DNA of 64,000 nucleotides, from NCBI RefSeq assembly GCF_014652635.1, contig NZ_BMZE01000001.1:1250051-1314050 (forward strand). Direction: 5' to 3'. Both the position numbers and the translations under genes were made by a program. The notes under the pieces were generated by a model that had not been told where the DNA came from, ran no database searches, and worked only from the letters and a program-made list of their open reading frames with translations. Numbering within the stretch: position 1 is the stretch's first letter; each line of letters begins with the position of its first letter. Positions 25,839-33,483 of this stretch are shown in pieces. Source of the stretch: Devosia pacifica. Its GTDB lineage: Bacteria; Pseudomonadota; Alphaproteobacteria; Rhizobiales; Devosiaceae.

Positions 25839-26291
25839 TCAAGGGTGGGTTGGATCAATGCGCTGGCGCTTTGCCTGGTCTCTGAAAAGTAGAGAAAACA
25901 CTTCTGCCATAACGAAACCGAACGCCAGGTGCAGCATCAGTGACTGAACAAACGCCAACGGGCTCGCGCCTCCGCAAATTGTAGCGGCTTGCGCCGGCAT
26001 CGGCATGATCATCAATGCGATCCAGGGCACCAGCATCGCGCCCGCACCGTTGACCCATGGAACCGGCAGGGGAAACCTCGGCACGAGACACGCAAACGCA
26101 ACGCCCCATGTGGCGCCGACAAGAATATGCGCCAGCACCGCAGCTGGCATGGAGACGCCGAGCGTCAGCGACAGCATCGATATGAGATCGAACCCCGAGG
26201 GATCGAGAAGGGCCACCACATGCGATATCGGCAGCATGAGAAAAGCAGCGACAACGCCCGATAATGCGCCAGCAAGACTACGGTTCAGCAT
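25839..26291 (-). CDS. Small inner-membrane protein (DUF6789-like)
   Basis: A 150-residue protein with four hydrophobic segments (residues about 5-27, 40-70, 82-100 and 112-138). The segment LAHILVGATWGVAFACLVPR followed by a short loop and an Ala/Met-rich helix resembles the DUF6789 family. AAGGGG precedes the ATG. It is on the same strand as the B12 operon but upstream of the riboswitch, so it is probably transcribed separately. Function unknown. Confidence 0.65.
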   Translation of the reverse strand: MLNRSLAGALSGVVAAFLMLPISHVVALLDPSGFDLISMLSLTLGVSMPAAVLAHILVGATWGVAFACLVPRFPLPVPWVNGAGAMLVPWIALMIMPMPAQAATICGGASPLAFVQSLMLHLAFGFVMAEVFSLLFRDQAKRQRIDPTHP

Positions 26292-26441
26292 CCAGCCCCT
26301 TCCGATCTGAATGAAACAAGGCAGTACGACGGGAGTTCCAACGGCGCCGCATCACCAGCAAGATCGCGCACTGCGAAGCGGTGCGGCACCATGACACCTC
26401 TGTAAGGTCGCAAAATGTCCATAGACAGTCCGCGTAGGGGG

Positions 26442-26453
26442 ACACGTACGTGT
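26442..26453. promoter_or_regulatory. Perfect palindrome before the copper-type genes
   Basis: ACACGTACGTGT is a perfect 12-base palindrome ending one base before the ATG at 26455. It may be an operator for a metal-responsive repressor. The repressor is not encoded next to it. Confidence 0.4.
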
Positions 26454-26454
26454 G

Positions 26455-26838
26455 ATGAACGGCAGACACACAGTGCTGAAGGATCTTGGAGCACCGCTTG
26501 CGGTTCTCGCGATCTATCTGCTCACGCTGCTGACGCCCCTCCATCATGCTGCCTGGCTGCAAAAAGATTTCGCCAAGCTCGGTTACGAGGCCAGTTCGGC
26601 CTGGTCGGTCTGCACGGCAATCAATGATGCCGACGCCAATCAGGAAACCCCTGACGCGGTCCATTGTCCCGTTGCTGCAATCGGCAAGGCCCAGGTGTTC
26701 GCTGACGTCGGCGGGAGCGCATTACTCGCGCCGATTGCCGTTGCGGGCATACTTGTCCCGGCTGACAGCGATCGACACGAGCCACCGCTGCCTGCCCGAA
26801 CGCGTCCACACCCAAGAGCTCCTCCAGTGCTGATCTGA
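26455..26838 (+). CDS. DUF2946-like small exported/membrane protein
   Basis: A 127-residue protein with an N-terminal hydrophobic segment (LGAPLAVLAIYLLTLLTPLH) and a second one near residue 90 (ALLAPIAVAGILVP). Cysteines occur in WSVCTAIND and AVHCPVAAI. The layout resembles DUF2946 proteins, which often accompany copper-trafficking genes. It is followed after 56 bases by the YcnI-type gene. Function is inferred only from context. Confidence 0.6.
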   Translation: MNGRHTVLKDLGAPLAVLAIYLLTLLTPLHHAAWLQKDFAKLGYEASSAWSVCTAINDADANQETPDAVHCPVAAIGKAQVFADVGGSALLAPIAVAGILVPADSDRHEPPLPARTRPHPRAPPVLI

Positions 26839-26894
26839 CGTCGTCGCGGCCCAAGGCCGCGAAATCAGATTCATTCAAGCACTGGAGATCAATC

Positions 26895-27422
26895 ATGATC
26901 CGCTCTCTGTCGCGCGCAGCTCTTTCTGTTGCCACCCTAACGACCCTTGTCCTGCCGTCATTTGCACATGCGACGCTCGAAACGCAGGAAGCTGCGCTGG
27001 GTGCATCCTATAAAGCCGTTCTGCGCGTTCCGCACGGCTGCGGTAGCGAGGCTACCAATGTAGTTCGCATTCAGATTCCGGAGGGTTTCTTCGCGGTCAA
27101 GCCAATGCCCAAAGCTGGCTGGACGCTCGATACCGTCACGGGCCCATACGAGAACACCTATAACAACCACGGCACAGAGGTGACCGAGGGCGTCAAGGAA
27201 ATCGTCTGGTCAAACGGCAATCTGCCCAACGAATGGTATGACGAATTCGTCTTCCGCGGCACGTTTGCCGACTCCCTCGAGGAAGGCAAATTCTACTTCC
27301 CGGCAATCCAGGAATGCGCCAATGGCGAGGAAGCCTGGATCGATACCAGCGGTGAGGAAGGTGTCGACAAGCCGGCTCCGTCCCTCACTCTCGTTCCCGC
27401 CGAACACGGCACCGGCCACTAG
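26895..27422 (+). CDS. YcnI/DUF1775 copper-binding protein
   Basis: A 175-residue exported protein. The signal peptide (RSLSRAALSVATLTTLVLPS) would be cleaved after FA, leaving His as the first mature residue (HATLETQEA), as in characterised YcnI where the N-terminal His binds Cu(II). Other family motifs are YKAVLRVPHGCGSEATNVV, KPMPKAGWTLDTV and FYFPAIQECANGEEAW, whose Trp matches the copper-site region. It acts in the periplasm, presumably passing copper with the adjacent CopC-CopD fusion. Confidence 0.92.
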   Translation: MIRSLSRAALSVATLTTLVLPSFAHATLETQEAALGASYKAVLRVPHGCGSEATNVVRIQIPEGFFAVKPMPKAGWTLDTVTGPYENTYNNHGTEVTEGVKEIVWSNGNLPNEWYDEFVFRGTFADSLEEGKFYFPAIQECANGEEAWIDTSGEEGVDKPAPSLTLVPAEHGTGH

Positions 27423-27482
27423 CGTTCGATGAGAGGTGGGCGAGCGCCATGTTTGGCGCTCGCCTGTCGTGGGAACACACAG

Positions 27483-29069
27483 ATGATAAAAAGACTTCGC
27501 CTAGCGCTGCGATGGCTGCTGGTGCTCTTGCCGCTATTTGTGGCGCCGCAAGCGCTGGCCCACGCCGTTTTGCTGGAGACCTATCCGGCCCAGAATGCGG
27601 TGATCGCTTCGCAACCCGATGTCATGTCGCTCACATTCAATGAGCCGGTCAGTATACTTTCTGCAGCACTGATTACGCCCGATGGCGAACGCATCGAGCT
27701 GAGTACTGACGCGAATGGCCAGGTGCTGCAGATCGCACTGCCTTCAAGCGATGATCCCGGCACCCGCGTGCTCAGTTGGCGCGTGGTGTCTCTCGACGGC
27801 CATCCGGTTGGCGGGACGAGCATCTTTTCCGTAGGCGAAGTCACTGGCGCAGCAGATGTTCGCACGGCCGGCGATCCGTGGGTCACGCTGCTGCTCTGGC
27901 TCGCGAAAGCCATCCTCTACGGGGCCGTATTTTTCGGTGCTGGTGGCGCGGCATTCTGGGTTACACACGCGTCGGATTCGTATCAGTCTCCACGCTACTT
28001 GAAAGCCATCATTGCCGTCGGCCTGATCGCAGCACCGCTGTCTTTGGGCCTGCATGGCGCTGATGCTCTCGCAGTGTCCCTCGGGAGCCTTCTTACGCTC
28101 GCTCCATGGGTCGTGGGCGCTGGCACAAGCTATGGCCCATCGGCCGTGCTGCTGTTTACCGCTCTTGTGTTTGCCGGTGCCTGTGCGCATGAACGTATTG
28201 GCCGGGTGCGCAGCTGGTTTGCTCTTGGCGCCATGATTCTGGCGCCCCTGGCCCTTGCTCTGAGTGGACATGCCAGCGCCGCAAGCCCGCAATGGCTGAC
28301 CCGCCCGGCAGTGTTCCTTCATGCCGCGGGCGTCTTGTATTGGGCAGGTGCGTTATTCCCGCTGGCGCTGATGTTGCGCCGAAAAGACGTCATGACCAAT
28401 AATGTGCTGGCGACGTTTTCTAAGCGCATACCTTTCGCCGTTGCCGCTATCCTGGTGTCAGGCGCAACGCTCGCAGCGATCCAGTTGGGATCTGATCCTA
28501 CCCGATGGTGGACACCTTACGGAGAGGTTCTCGCTCTCAAACTCGGTCTGCTTGCGGTCCTGTTCGTCCTCGCCGTCATCAATCGGTTTGCGCTGACAAA
28601 TCCTGCTCTCAGCGGCAACGCGACCGCGCAGACCAGACTTCGCGCCATCATCGTCACCGAGATCGTCCTTGTTGCGATCATCTTCGGGCTTGTCGCCCTT
28701 TGGCGCTTCACCCCGCCGCCTCGCGCGCTTGCATTGCAGCCTGCTCGCGAGATCGCTCTGCATATTCACACTGATCGGATAATGGCGGATCTCACCATCA
28801 CGCCCGGAACAGTCGGTACAAATGACCTTTCTATTTATCTGATGGATGCCGAGTTCGGGCCGGTGAACCCTCTCGAAGTCGAGGTGGCGGTCTCTGCGCC
28901 GACACTCGGGATCGAAAGCAACCGCGTCATGGCGGAGCTAGGCGACGACGGCTACTGGCACGCGACCGGATTGGTGATGCCGCTTGCCGGCAAGTGGGAC
29001 ATCGACGTCGCGGTGCGGTTGACGCGTTTCGAACTCGTCACGCTCTCCGACCGTTTGGATGTGCGGTGA
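27483..29069 (+). CDS. CopC-CopD fusion copper transport protein (YcnJ-like)
   Basis: A 528-residue protein. After a signal peptide (ending PQALAH) comes a CopC domain of about 100 residues that begins HAVLLETYPAQNAVI, includes the copper-site His pair (the first mature His and the VSLDGHPVGG His) and ends in GTSIFSVGE. About eight membrane helices of the CopD domain follow, then a C-terminal periplasmic domain of about 110 residues (IALHIHTDRIMADLTITPGT). ATG 27483 is chosen because the signal peptide then begins the protein. With YcnI and the DUF2946-like protein it forms a copper acquisition or tolerance set. Confidence 0.92.
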   Translation: MIKRLRLALRWLLVLLPLFVAPQALAHAVLLETYPAQNAVIASQPDVMSLTFNEPVSILSAALITPDGERIELSTDANGQVLQIALPSSDDPGTRVLSWRVVSLDGHPVGGTSIFSVGEVTGAADVRTAGDPWVTLLLWLAKAILYGAVFFGAGGAAFWVTHASDSYQSPRYLKAIIAVGLIAAPLSLGLHGADALAVSLGSLLTLAPWVVGAGTSYGPSAVLLFTALVFAGACAHERIGRVRSWFALGAMILAPLALALSGHASAASPQWLTRPAVFLHAAGVLYWAGALFPLALMLRRKDVMTNNVLATFSKRIPFAVAAILVSGATLAAIQLGSDPTRWWTPYGEVLALKLGLLAVLFVLAVINRFALTNPALSGNATAQTRLRAIIVTEIVLVAIIFGLVALWRFTPPPRALALQPAREIALHIHTDRIMADLTITPGTVGTNDLSIYLMDAEFGPVNPLEVEVAVSAPTLGIESNRVMAELGDDGYWHATGLVMPLAGKWDIDVAVRLTRFELVTLSDRLDVR

Positions 29070-29232
29070 AAGCGATAATCGATATGGGGCGGACTTTTTC
29101 GTAAAGGATGGCGGCGAGGTCGCCGCGCAGGATTCCCAGCTCTGCGGTTGGGCCATCGGCACCAATGTCTTTAACCTTAAAGGCGGCAACCAGCTTGCCG
29201 TTGTCATCGACGAAGGTCCACCTGTGGCGCCG
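29060..29232 (-). pseudogene. Fragment of an FAD-dependent monooxygenase (TetX-like)
   Basis: About 57 open codons on the minus strand include WTFVDDNGKLVAAFKVKDIG and GPTAELGILRGDLAAILYEK, closely resembling the middle of PHBH-fold flavin monooxygenases, where E-I-L-R-G-D-L lies near the substrate site. No flavin-binding N-terminus or C-terminal half is present. It lies downstream of the TetR gene at 29362 on the same strand and its end overlaps the CopC-CopD gene, so it is a deletion remnant. Confidence 0.55.
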
Positions 29233-29361
29233 CGAAGCTCTCCGCCCACTCGTAATATTCTGCAGGATGGCACAGGGTCAGCCTCACCTCTTTGGATCTC
29301 GAAAAGCCGTGAGTGTCTTTTCGAAAGCTGACGCGCCTTGCAGAACCGTGAGCGTCAAGAG

Positions 29362-29970
29362 CTAGGGCCAGGCGCTGATCGCAACCGTGGCGACCGCCAG
29401 GATCTCTGCTCGGCTGGCCCCGTCGCGGGCTAGAGTAGAAAGGCCCTGAATCAAGGCAATGACCATTGCTGCGAGGGCCTGGCTGTCACTATCGGCAGGG
29501 ATCATGCCACGGTCTTTATCCAGATCAATCCGCCTTTGCAGGCGCATGCTGATCTGCCGCCGCACCTCGGCCACCTCGGCCTGCACATCCTGCGACGCGC
29601 ATGAGCCACTGGCCGTTGCGCTGGCCAGCAGGCAGCCGCGGGGCGTAAGTTCTCCCGTGAAGGCATTTGCGGCTGCGACCAGCATGCGGTGTGCCGCCTC
29701 GCGTGAGGTTGGAGCTTCAGCTAAAGCCGCGTCAAGATCATAGGGTGAGCCTGCATAAAGTCGCATGGCTTCGAGAAAAAGCTGCTTCTTGTCGCCAAAG
29801 GCGGCGTAAAGGCTTGGCGCGGTAATCCCCATCGCTGCGGTCAGCGCGCTGATTGAGCTTGTCTCATAGCCATGGCGCCAAAACGTAAGCATGGCCTGCC
29901 TGAGCGCCTCGTCTCGATTAAATGACAAGGGTCTGCCGGTTTTGCGAGCAGTGATCTGCGCCTGTTTCAT
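29362..29970 (-). CDS. TetR-family transcriptional regulator
   Basis: A 202-residue regulator. The N-terminus is rich in basic residues (KQAQITARKTGRPLSFNRDE), and the helix-turn-helix reads SSISALTAAMGITAPSLYAA. A Cys in PRGCLLASA is typical of a TetR subgroup found beside oxidoreductases. ATG 29970 is preferred to the longer start at 29991. It diverges from the aldo-keto reductase gene at 30053 and probably controls it through the inverted repeat at its own start. Confidence 0.9.
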   Translation of the reverse strand: MKQAQITARKTGRPLSFNRDEALRQAMLTFWRHGYETSSISALTAAMGITAPSLYAAFGDKKQLFLEAMRLYAGSPYDLDAALAEAPTSREAAHRMLVAAANAFTGELTPRGCLLASATASGSCASQDVQAEVAEVRRQISMRLQRRIDLDKDRGMIPADSDSQALAAMVIALIQGLSTLARDGASRAEILAVATVAISAWP

Positions 29971-29981
29971 AGTGAACACTA
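29970..29981. promoter_or_regulatory. TetR-type inverted repeat in the divergent spacer
   Basis: TAGTGAACACTA has arms TAGTG/CACTA around two bases and overlaps the TetR start codon. It lies about 70 bases from the aldo-keto reductase start, so one site could control both directions. Confidence 0.45.
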
Positions 29982-30052
29982 GTAAATCCATTGACCAAAG
30001 TGGACAAGACCCGTAGCCTGCCTTTCATATCGATCACTATGGAATATTTGAT

Positions 30053-31129
30053 ATGTCACTAACGGATTATCGTACCCTGGGCCGTTCGGGCCTTGTCGTC
30101 AGCCCATTGTGCCTCGGCACAATGACCTTCGGGCCCGGACCTTTCGGCACCGACGAAGCCACGTCGCGATCGATCTACGATGCGTATCGTGGCGCCGGAG
30201 GCAACTTCGTCGATACAGCCGATGTCTATTCGGACGGCGCGAGCGAGGAAATGCTGGGAAAGTTCATCAGCCAGAGCGGGTCCCGCGACGAGATTGTGCT
30301 TGCTACCAAGTTCGGCTTCAATGCTTCCGCCAGTCCACTGACGGCGACGCCCGGTAAAGGTGGAAATCCGCACGCCGGCGGCGCCGGTGCCAAGAATATC
30401 CATCGCGCGCTCGAGCAGTCGCTGAAGCGCCTCGGCACCGATTACATCGATCTTTACTGGATGCATCTCTGGGATGGTGTCACCCCTGTGGAGGAGATCA
30501 TGCAGACGCTTGGGGACCTCGTCCGGGCCGGCAAGATCCGCTATTTCGGCTTCTCCGACATGCCAGCCTGGGTTGCTATGAAGGCCGCGACCATGGCGAG
30601 CGAACGCCGCGTGCCCGGCCCGATCGCCATGCAGCTGGAATATTCCCTGGTCGCTCGTCTTGTCGAAGAGGAACACGTGCCCGTCGCTCGCGAGGCCGGC
30701 ATGGGTGTCATGCCCTGGAGCCCTTTGGCCGGCGGGTTCCTCAGCGGCAAATACCGCCCCGAAGACACCAGCGGCTCGGGCCGCCTGAGCGGTCCCAATC
30801 CCTTCGGCAACTCCAAATTCACCAAGCAGAACTGGGCGGTCCTGGAGGTGTTGCGCGGCATAGCAACCGAGCTCGACCGCCCCATGGCCGAGGTCGCTCT
30901 GGCTTGGGTGATGGCCCAGCCGAGCGTAGCGTCCACCTTGATCGGCGCCACCAAGGTTTCACAGATCGAAAGCAATATTGCCGCCACCGAGATCACCCTA
31001 AGCGCGGCACAGTTCGAAAAGCTCAACGCCGCCAGCGCCCCACCGGCCGGCATTTCGTCGTCACTCACGGCAACAGGTATACGCTCCATGCTGTTCGGCG
31101 GCCACACCGTGACCGGCTGGCAAGTATGA
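30053..31129 (+). CDS. Aldo/keto reductase
   Basis: A 358-residue NADPH-dependent oxidoreductase of the AKR superfamily. The catalytic Asp-Tyr-Lys-His residues lie in FVDTADVYSDGASEEMLG (Asp and Tyr), VLATKFGF (Lys) and YWMHLWDG (His). The C-terminal cofactor loop reads STLIGATKVSQIESNI. It has a TIM-barrel fold and probably reduces aldehydes or ketones in the cytoplasm. The divergent TetR gene suggests induction by a toxic carbonyl or xenobiotic. A hairpin follows its stop codon. Confidence 0.93.
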   Translation: MSLTDYRTLGRSGLVVSPLCLGTMTFGPGPFGTDEATSRSIYDAYRGAGGNFVDTADVYSDGASEEMLGKFISQSGSRDEIVLATKFGFNASASPLTATPGKGGNPHAGGAGAKNIHRALEQSLKRLGTDYIDLYWMHLWDGVTPVEEIMQTLGDLVRAGKIRYFGFSDMPAWVAMKAATMASERRVPGPIAMQLEYSLVARLVEEEHVPVAREAGMGVMPWSPLAGGFLSGKYRPEDTSGSGRLSGPNPFGNSKFTKQNWAVLEVLRGIATELDRPMAEVALAWVMAQPSVASTLIGATKVSQIESNIAATEITLSAAQFEKLNAASAPPAGISSSLTATGIRSMLFGGHTVTGWQV

Positions 31130-31136
31130 GGCTAGC

Positions 31137-31162
31137 GGATGCCGACTGCAGGCACGGCATCC
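31137..31162 (+). terminator. Hairpin after the aldo/keto reductase gene
   Basis: GGATGCCG and CGGCATCC form a perfect eight-base-pair stem around a ten-base loop, eight bases after the stop codon. No U-run follows. Confidence 0.45.
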
Positions 31163-31175
31163 ACCTAACCAGCGG

Positions 31176-31433
31176 TCAGAGCACTTGCAATATCAAGTCC
31201 GCGAGCTTTAACAGTACGATAATGATGAGGGCGAAGCCCCAAGTGAAGAAGCCGTTGGCAGCGAAGCTTAGGGTCAAGTGCGCAAAACGCTTTCGATCAA
31301 GCTTGGCTGGCGTGGCGCCGCCCTCGGCCGTGCGCTCTTGAAGAGGTTTGCCTGCTAAGAAGGCCCAGTGAAGTGGCGCGCAACAAGCAGCATCAGGCTG
31401 GCATAAAAAAGCAGCGTTATCCGCCAACCCCAT
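31176..31433 (-). CDS. Possible small membrane protein or degraded gene
   Basis: An 85-codon frame ends in a strongly hydrophobic segment (GFFTWGFALIIIVLLKLADL) preceded by basic residues (KLDRKRFAHLTLS), like a single-pass membrane protein. A different frame just upstream encodes another hydrophobic stretch (WGWRITLLFYASLMLLVARH), so this may be one broken gene. No good ribosome site is seen, and the rest of the 31130-31518 spacer holds nothing else recognisable. Confidence 0.25.
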   Translation of the reverse strand: MGLADNAAFLCQPDAACCAPLHWAFLAGKPLQERTAEGGATPAKLDRKRFAHLTLSFAANGFFTWGFALIIIVLLKLADLILQVL

Positions 31434-31518
31434 TCAGAGAAACCGCTCAGCCGTTAGGGACGAAGCCCTAAGCTGCCGACATCCGCACCGGGTTCGTCGG
31501 GCAAATGCCGCCGCAGGA

Positions 31519-32445
31519 CTAATAGATGAGCGTCTGGCGAGAACCACTTTCAGTAGCGCTACTGCGATACATGCCTTCGCAGTTGAACGGCATGGTGATC
31601 TCGCCATTGGCGCCAACCGCGATCAAGCCGCCTGACCCGCCGAGCGCCTTTAGGTCTGACAAGACGACATCTTTGGCGGCGTCTTCGAGGCTCACTCCGG
31701 CAAGCCGCACCCGCGCCGCGATCTCGTGCGCAACGCAAAGCCGCAAGAACACCTCACCATCGCCGGTGGCGGAAATTGCGCAGCTGGCGTTCTCGGCATA
31801 GGTGCCGGCACCGATGACGGGGCTGTCGCCTACCCGCCCCTTGTTCTTTGCTGTCATGCCGCCGGTTGAAGTTGCGGCAGCAAGCGTGCCGGAGCGGTCG
31901 CGCGCTACCGCACCCACCGTGCCATGCCGACGCGAAGGATCATTGTCGAGCGCTCCGCTGGCCTCGAGCGCTAGCGTTTGCTGGAGGCTTTGCCAGCGTT
32001 CCTCGGTATAGAAATAGCTCTTCGGCTCAAAGGCCAACCCGACCTCGCGCGCCAGTGCCAGCGCACCGTCGCCGGTGAGCAGCACATGCGGGGATTGTTC
32101 GAGTACGGCACGTGCCAGCAAAACCGGATTCTTAGGCCCACAGATTCCCGCGATCGCACCCGCCTGCCGCTCGAGGCCCTCCATCACCGCCGCGTCCATT
32201 TCGTGACGACCCTCGCGGGTAAAGACAGCACCGCGCCCGGCATTGAACAACGGTTCGTCCTCCAGCGCACAGACAGCTGCGGTGACCGCATCAAGTGCGC
32301 TGCCGTTGTCGGCAAGCACCCTTTCACCAGCGTTCAATACCCTCTCTAGAGCCTCATGGGTTTGCGCTTCGCGCTCGGCACTCATCGCATTGCGGGGGAG
32401 AACGCCAGCGCCGCCATGGATGGCGATTGCATATGGGGTGGTCAT
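31519..32445 (-). CDS. iaaA: Isoaspartyl peptidase / plant-type L-asparaginase
   Basis: A 308-residue N-terminal-nucleophile hydrolase starting MTTPYAIAIHGGAGVLPRNA, the family signature. The autocleavage site is HGTVGAVARD with Thr176 as nucleophile; downstream GGMTAKNKGRVGDSPVIGAG binds substrate. AAAGGG precedes ATG 32445; the longer frame start at 32487 is less likely. It splits beta-aspartyl dipeptides. Cyanophycinase releases beta-Asp-Arg, and the cyanophycinase gene lies next door on the other strand, so this enzyme probably completes cyanophycin breakdown to Asp and Arg. Confidence 0.94.
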   Translation of the reverse strand: MTTPYAIAIHGGAGVLPRNAMSAEREAQTHEALERVLNAGERVLADNGSALDAVTAAVCALEDEPLFNAGRGAVFTREGRHEMDAAVMEGLERQAGAIAGICGPKNPVLLARAVLEQSPHVLLTGDGALALAREVGLAFEPKSYFYTEERWQSLQQTLALEASGALDNDPSRRHGTVGAVARDRSGTLAAATSTGGMTAKNKGRVGDSPVIGAGTYAENASCAISATGDGEVFLRLCVAHEIAARVRLAGVSLEDAAKDVVLSDLKALGGSGGLIAVGANGEITMPFNCEGMYRSSATESGSRQTLIY

Positions 32446-32622
32446 TGTAACCCTTTCGGACAGCAGCCATGCGAAGGCACCTGCCACCGCCCACTTGCTC
32501 CCTTAAGAAATATGGGCGCATCATCTTCGCGACTCACTGCGAAAGCGCTCTGGAAAATAGCGCAGCGGTTACCATGAGCGAAACACTCCCCTAGAGTGGA
32601 GGAGTATGGAAACCAAGGCCAG

Positions 32623-33483
32623 ATGTATATGCCAATCAAAGTCACCCCCCGAGGCCCATTGATCGCGATCGGTGGCGCTGAAGACAGGACGTCCGAATCC
32701 GAGATCCTGCGCAATGTCCTCGCGTTGTCAAAAAAGAGCGCACCGGTCGTCGCTGTCATCACTACCGCGAGCAGTATCCCGGACGAGGTTTTTGAGGGCT
32801 ATGAAAGCGCGTTTGGAAGTCTCGGCGCATCAGAAGTCCTTCACGTGCGGATCCACAATCGCGCCGACGCCAACGACCCGCACTTTGTTGACATGATCGA
32901 ACGCTCGGACGTGATCTTCCTGTCCGGCGGCGACCAGATGCGGCTGACCTACATCTTCGGCGGATCGAATGCGCTCGCTGCCATACGGCGCCTGCATGCT
33001 GAAGGCAAGGTGATTGCGGGAACCAGCGCGGGCGCAGCATGCCAATCCAGCACCATGGTCTATGGCGGCTCCGCCGACGACTCCCTGCGCAAGGGTGCTG
33101 TGAAGATGAGCGCCGGGTTCGGCCTGGTCGAAGGGATTATCATCGATACCCACTTCCTCGAAAGAGGCAGGTTTTCGCGGCTGATGGAAGTCGGCGCGAC
33201 AAATCCTGAATATCTCGGTGTCGGGTTGGGCGAAGACGCCGGCGTATTGTTTGAAGATGACCATATTATCGCGTTCGGACGCGGGCATGTCATCATCGTC
33301 GACAGTTCTGAAACGACCGGCTCAAATGTTTTTAATCTGTCAGATGGTGAACCTGTATCGGTCCACAACGTTAAGATGCATGCGCTCGTGAAAGGCTACG
33401 GCTATAGATTAAGCGATCGCAAGGTTCTCGGCCCCGAGGATCTGGGCGGCGAACTACTGGAGAAGCGGATTGAATATACTTGA
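32623..33483 (+). CDS. cphB: Cyanophycinase
   Basis: A 286-residue serine peptidase of family S51. The nucleophile elbow is GTSAGAAC with Ser135, very close to Ser132 of the Synechocystis enzyme. Other motifs are LIAIGGAEDR near the start, DVIFLSGGDQMRLTYIFGGS and GIIIDTHFLERGRFSRL. It cuts the Asp-backbone/Arg-side-chain polymer into beta-Asp-Arg dipeptides in the cytoplasm. ATG 32623 or 32629 is the likely start (AAGG upstream), not the GTG at 32596. Its last 14 bases overlap the start of cphA. Confidence 0.95.
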   Translation: MYMPIKVTPRGPLIAIGGAEDRTSESEILRNVLALSKKSAPVVAVITTASSIPDEVFEGYESAFGSLGASEVLHVRIHNRADANDPHFVDMIERSDVIFLSGGDQMRLTYIFGGSNALAAIRRLHAEGKVIAGTSAGAACQSSTMVYGGSADDSLRKGAVKMSAGFGLVEGIIIDTHFLERGRFSRLMEVGATNPEYLGVGLGEDAGVLFEDDHIIAFGRGHVIIVDSSETTGSNVFNLSDGEPVSVHNVKMHALVKGYGYRLSDRKVLGPEDLGGELLEKRIEYT

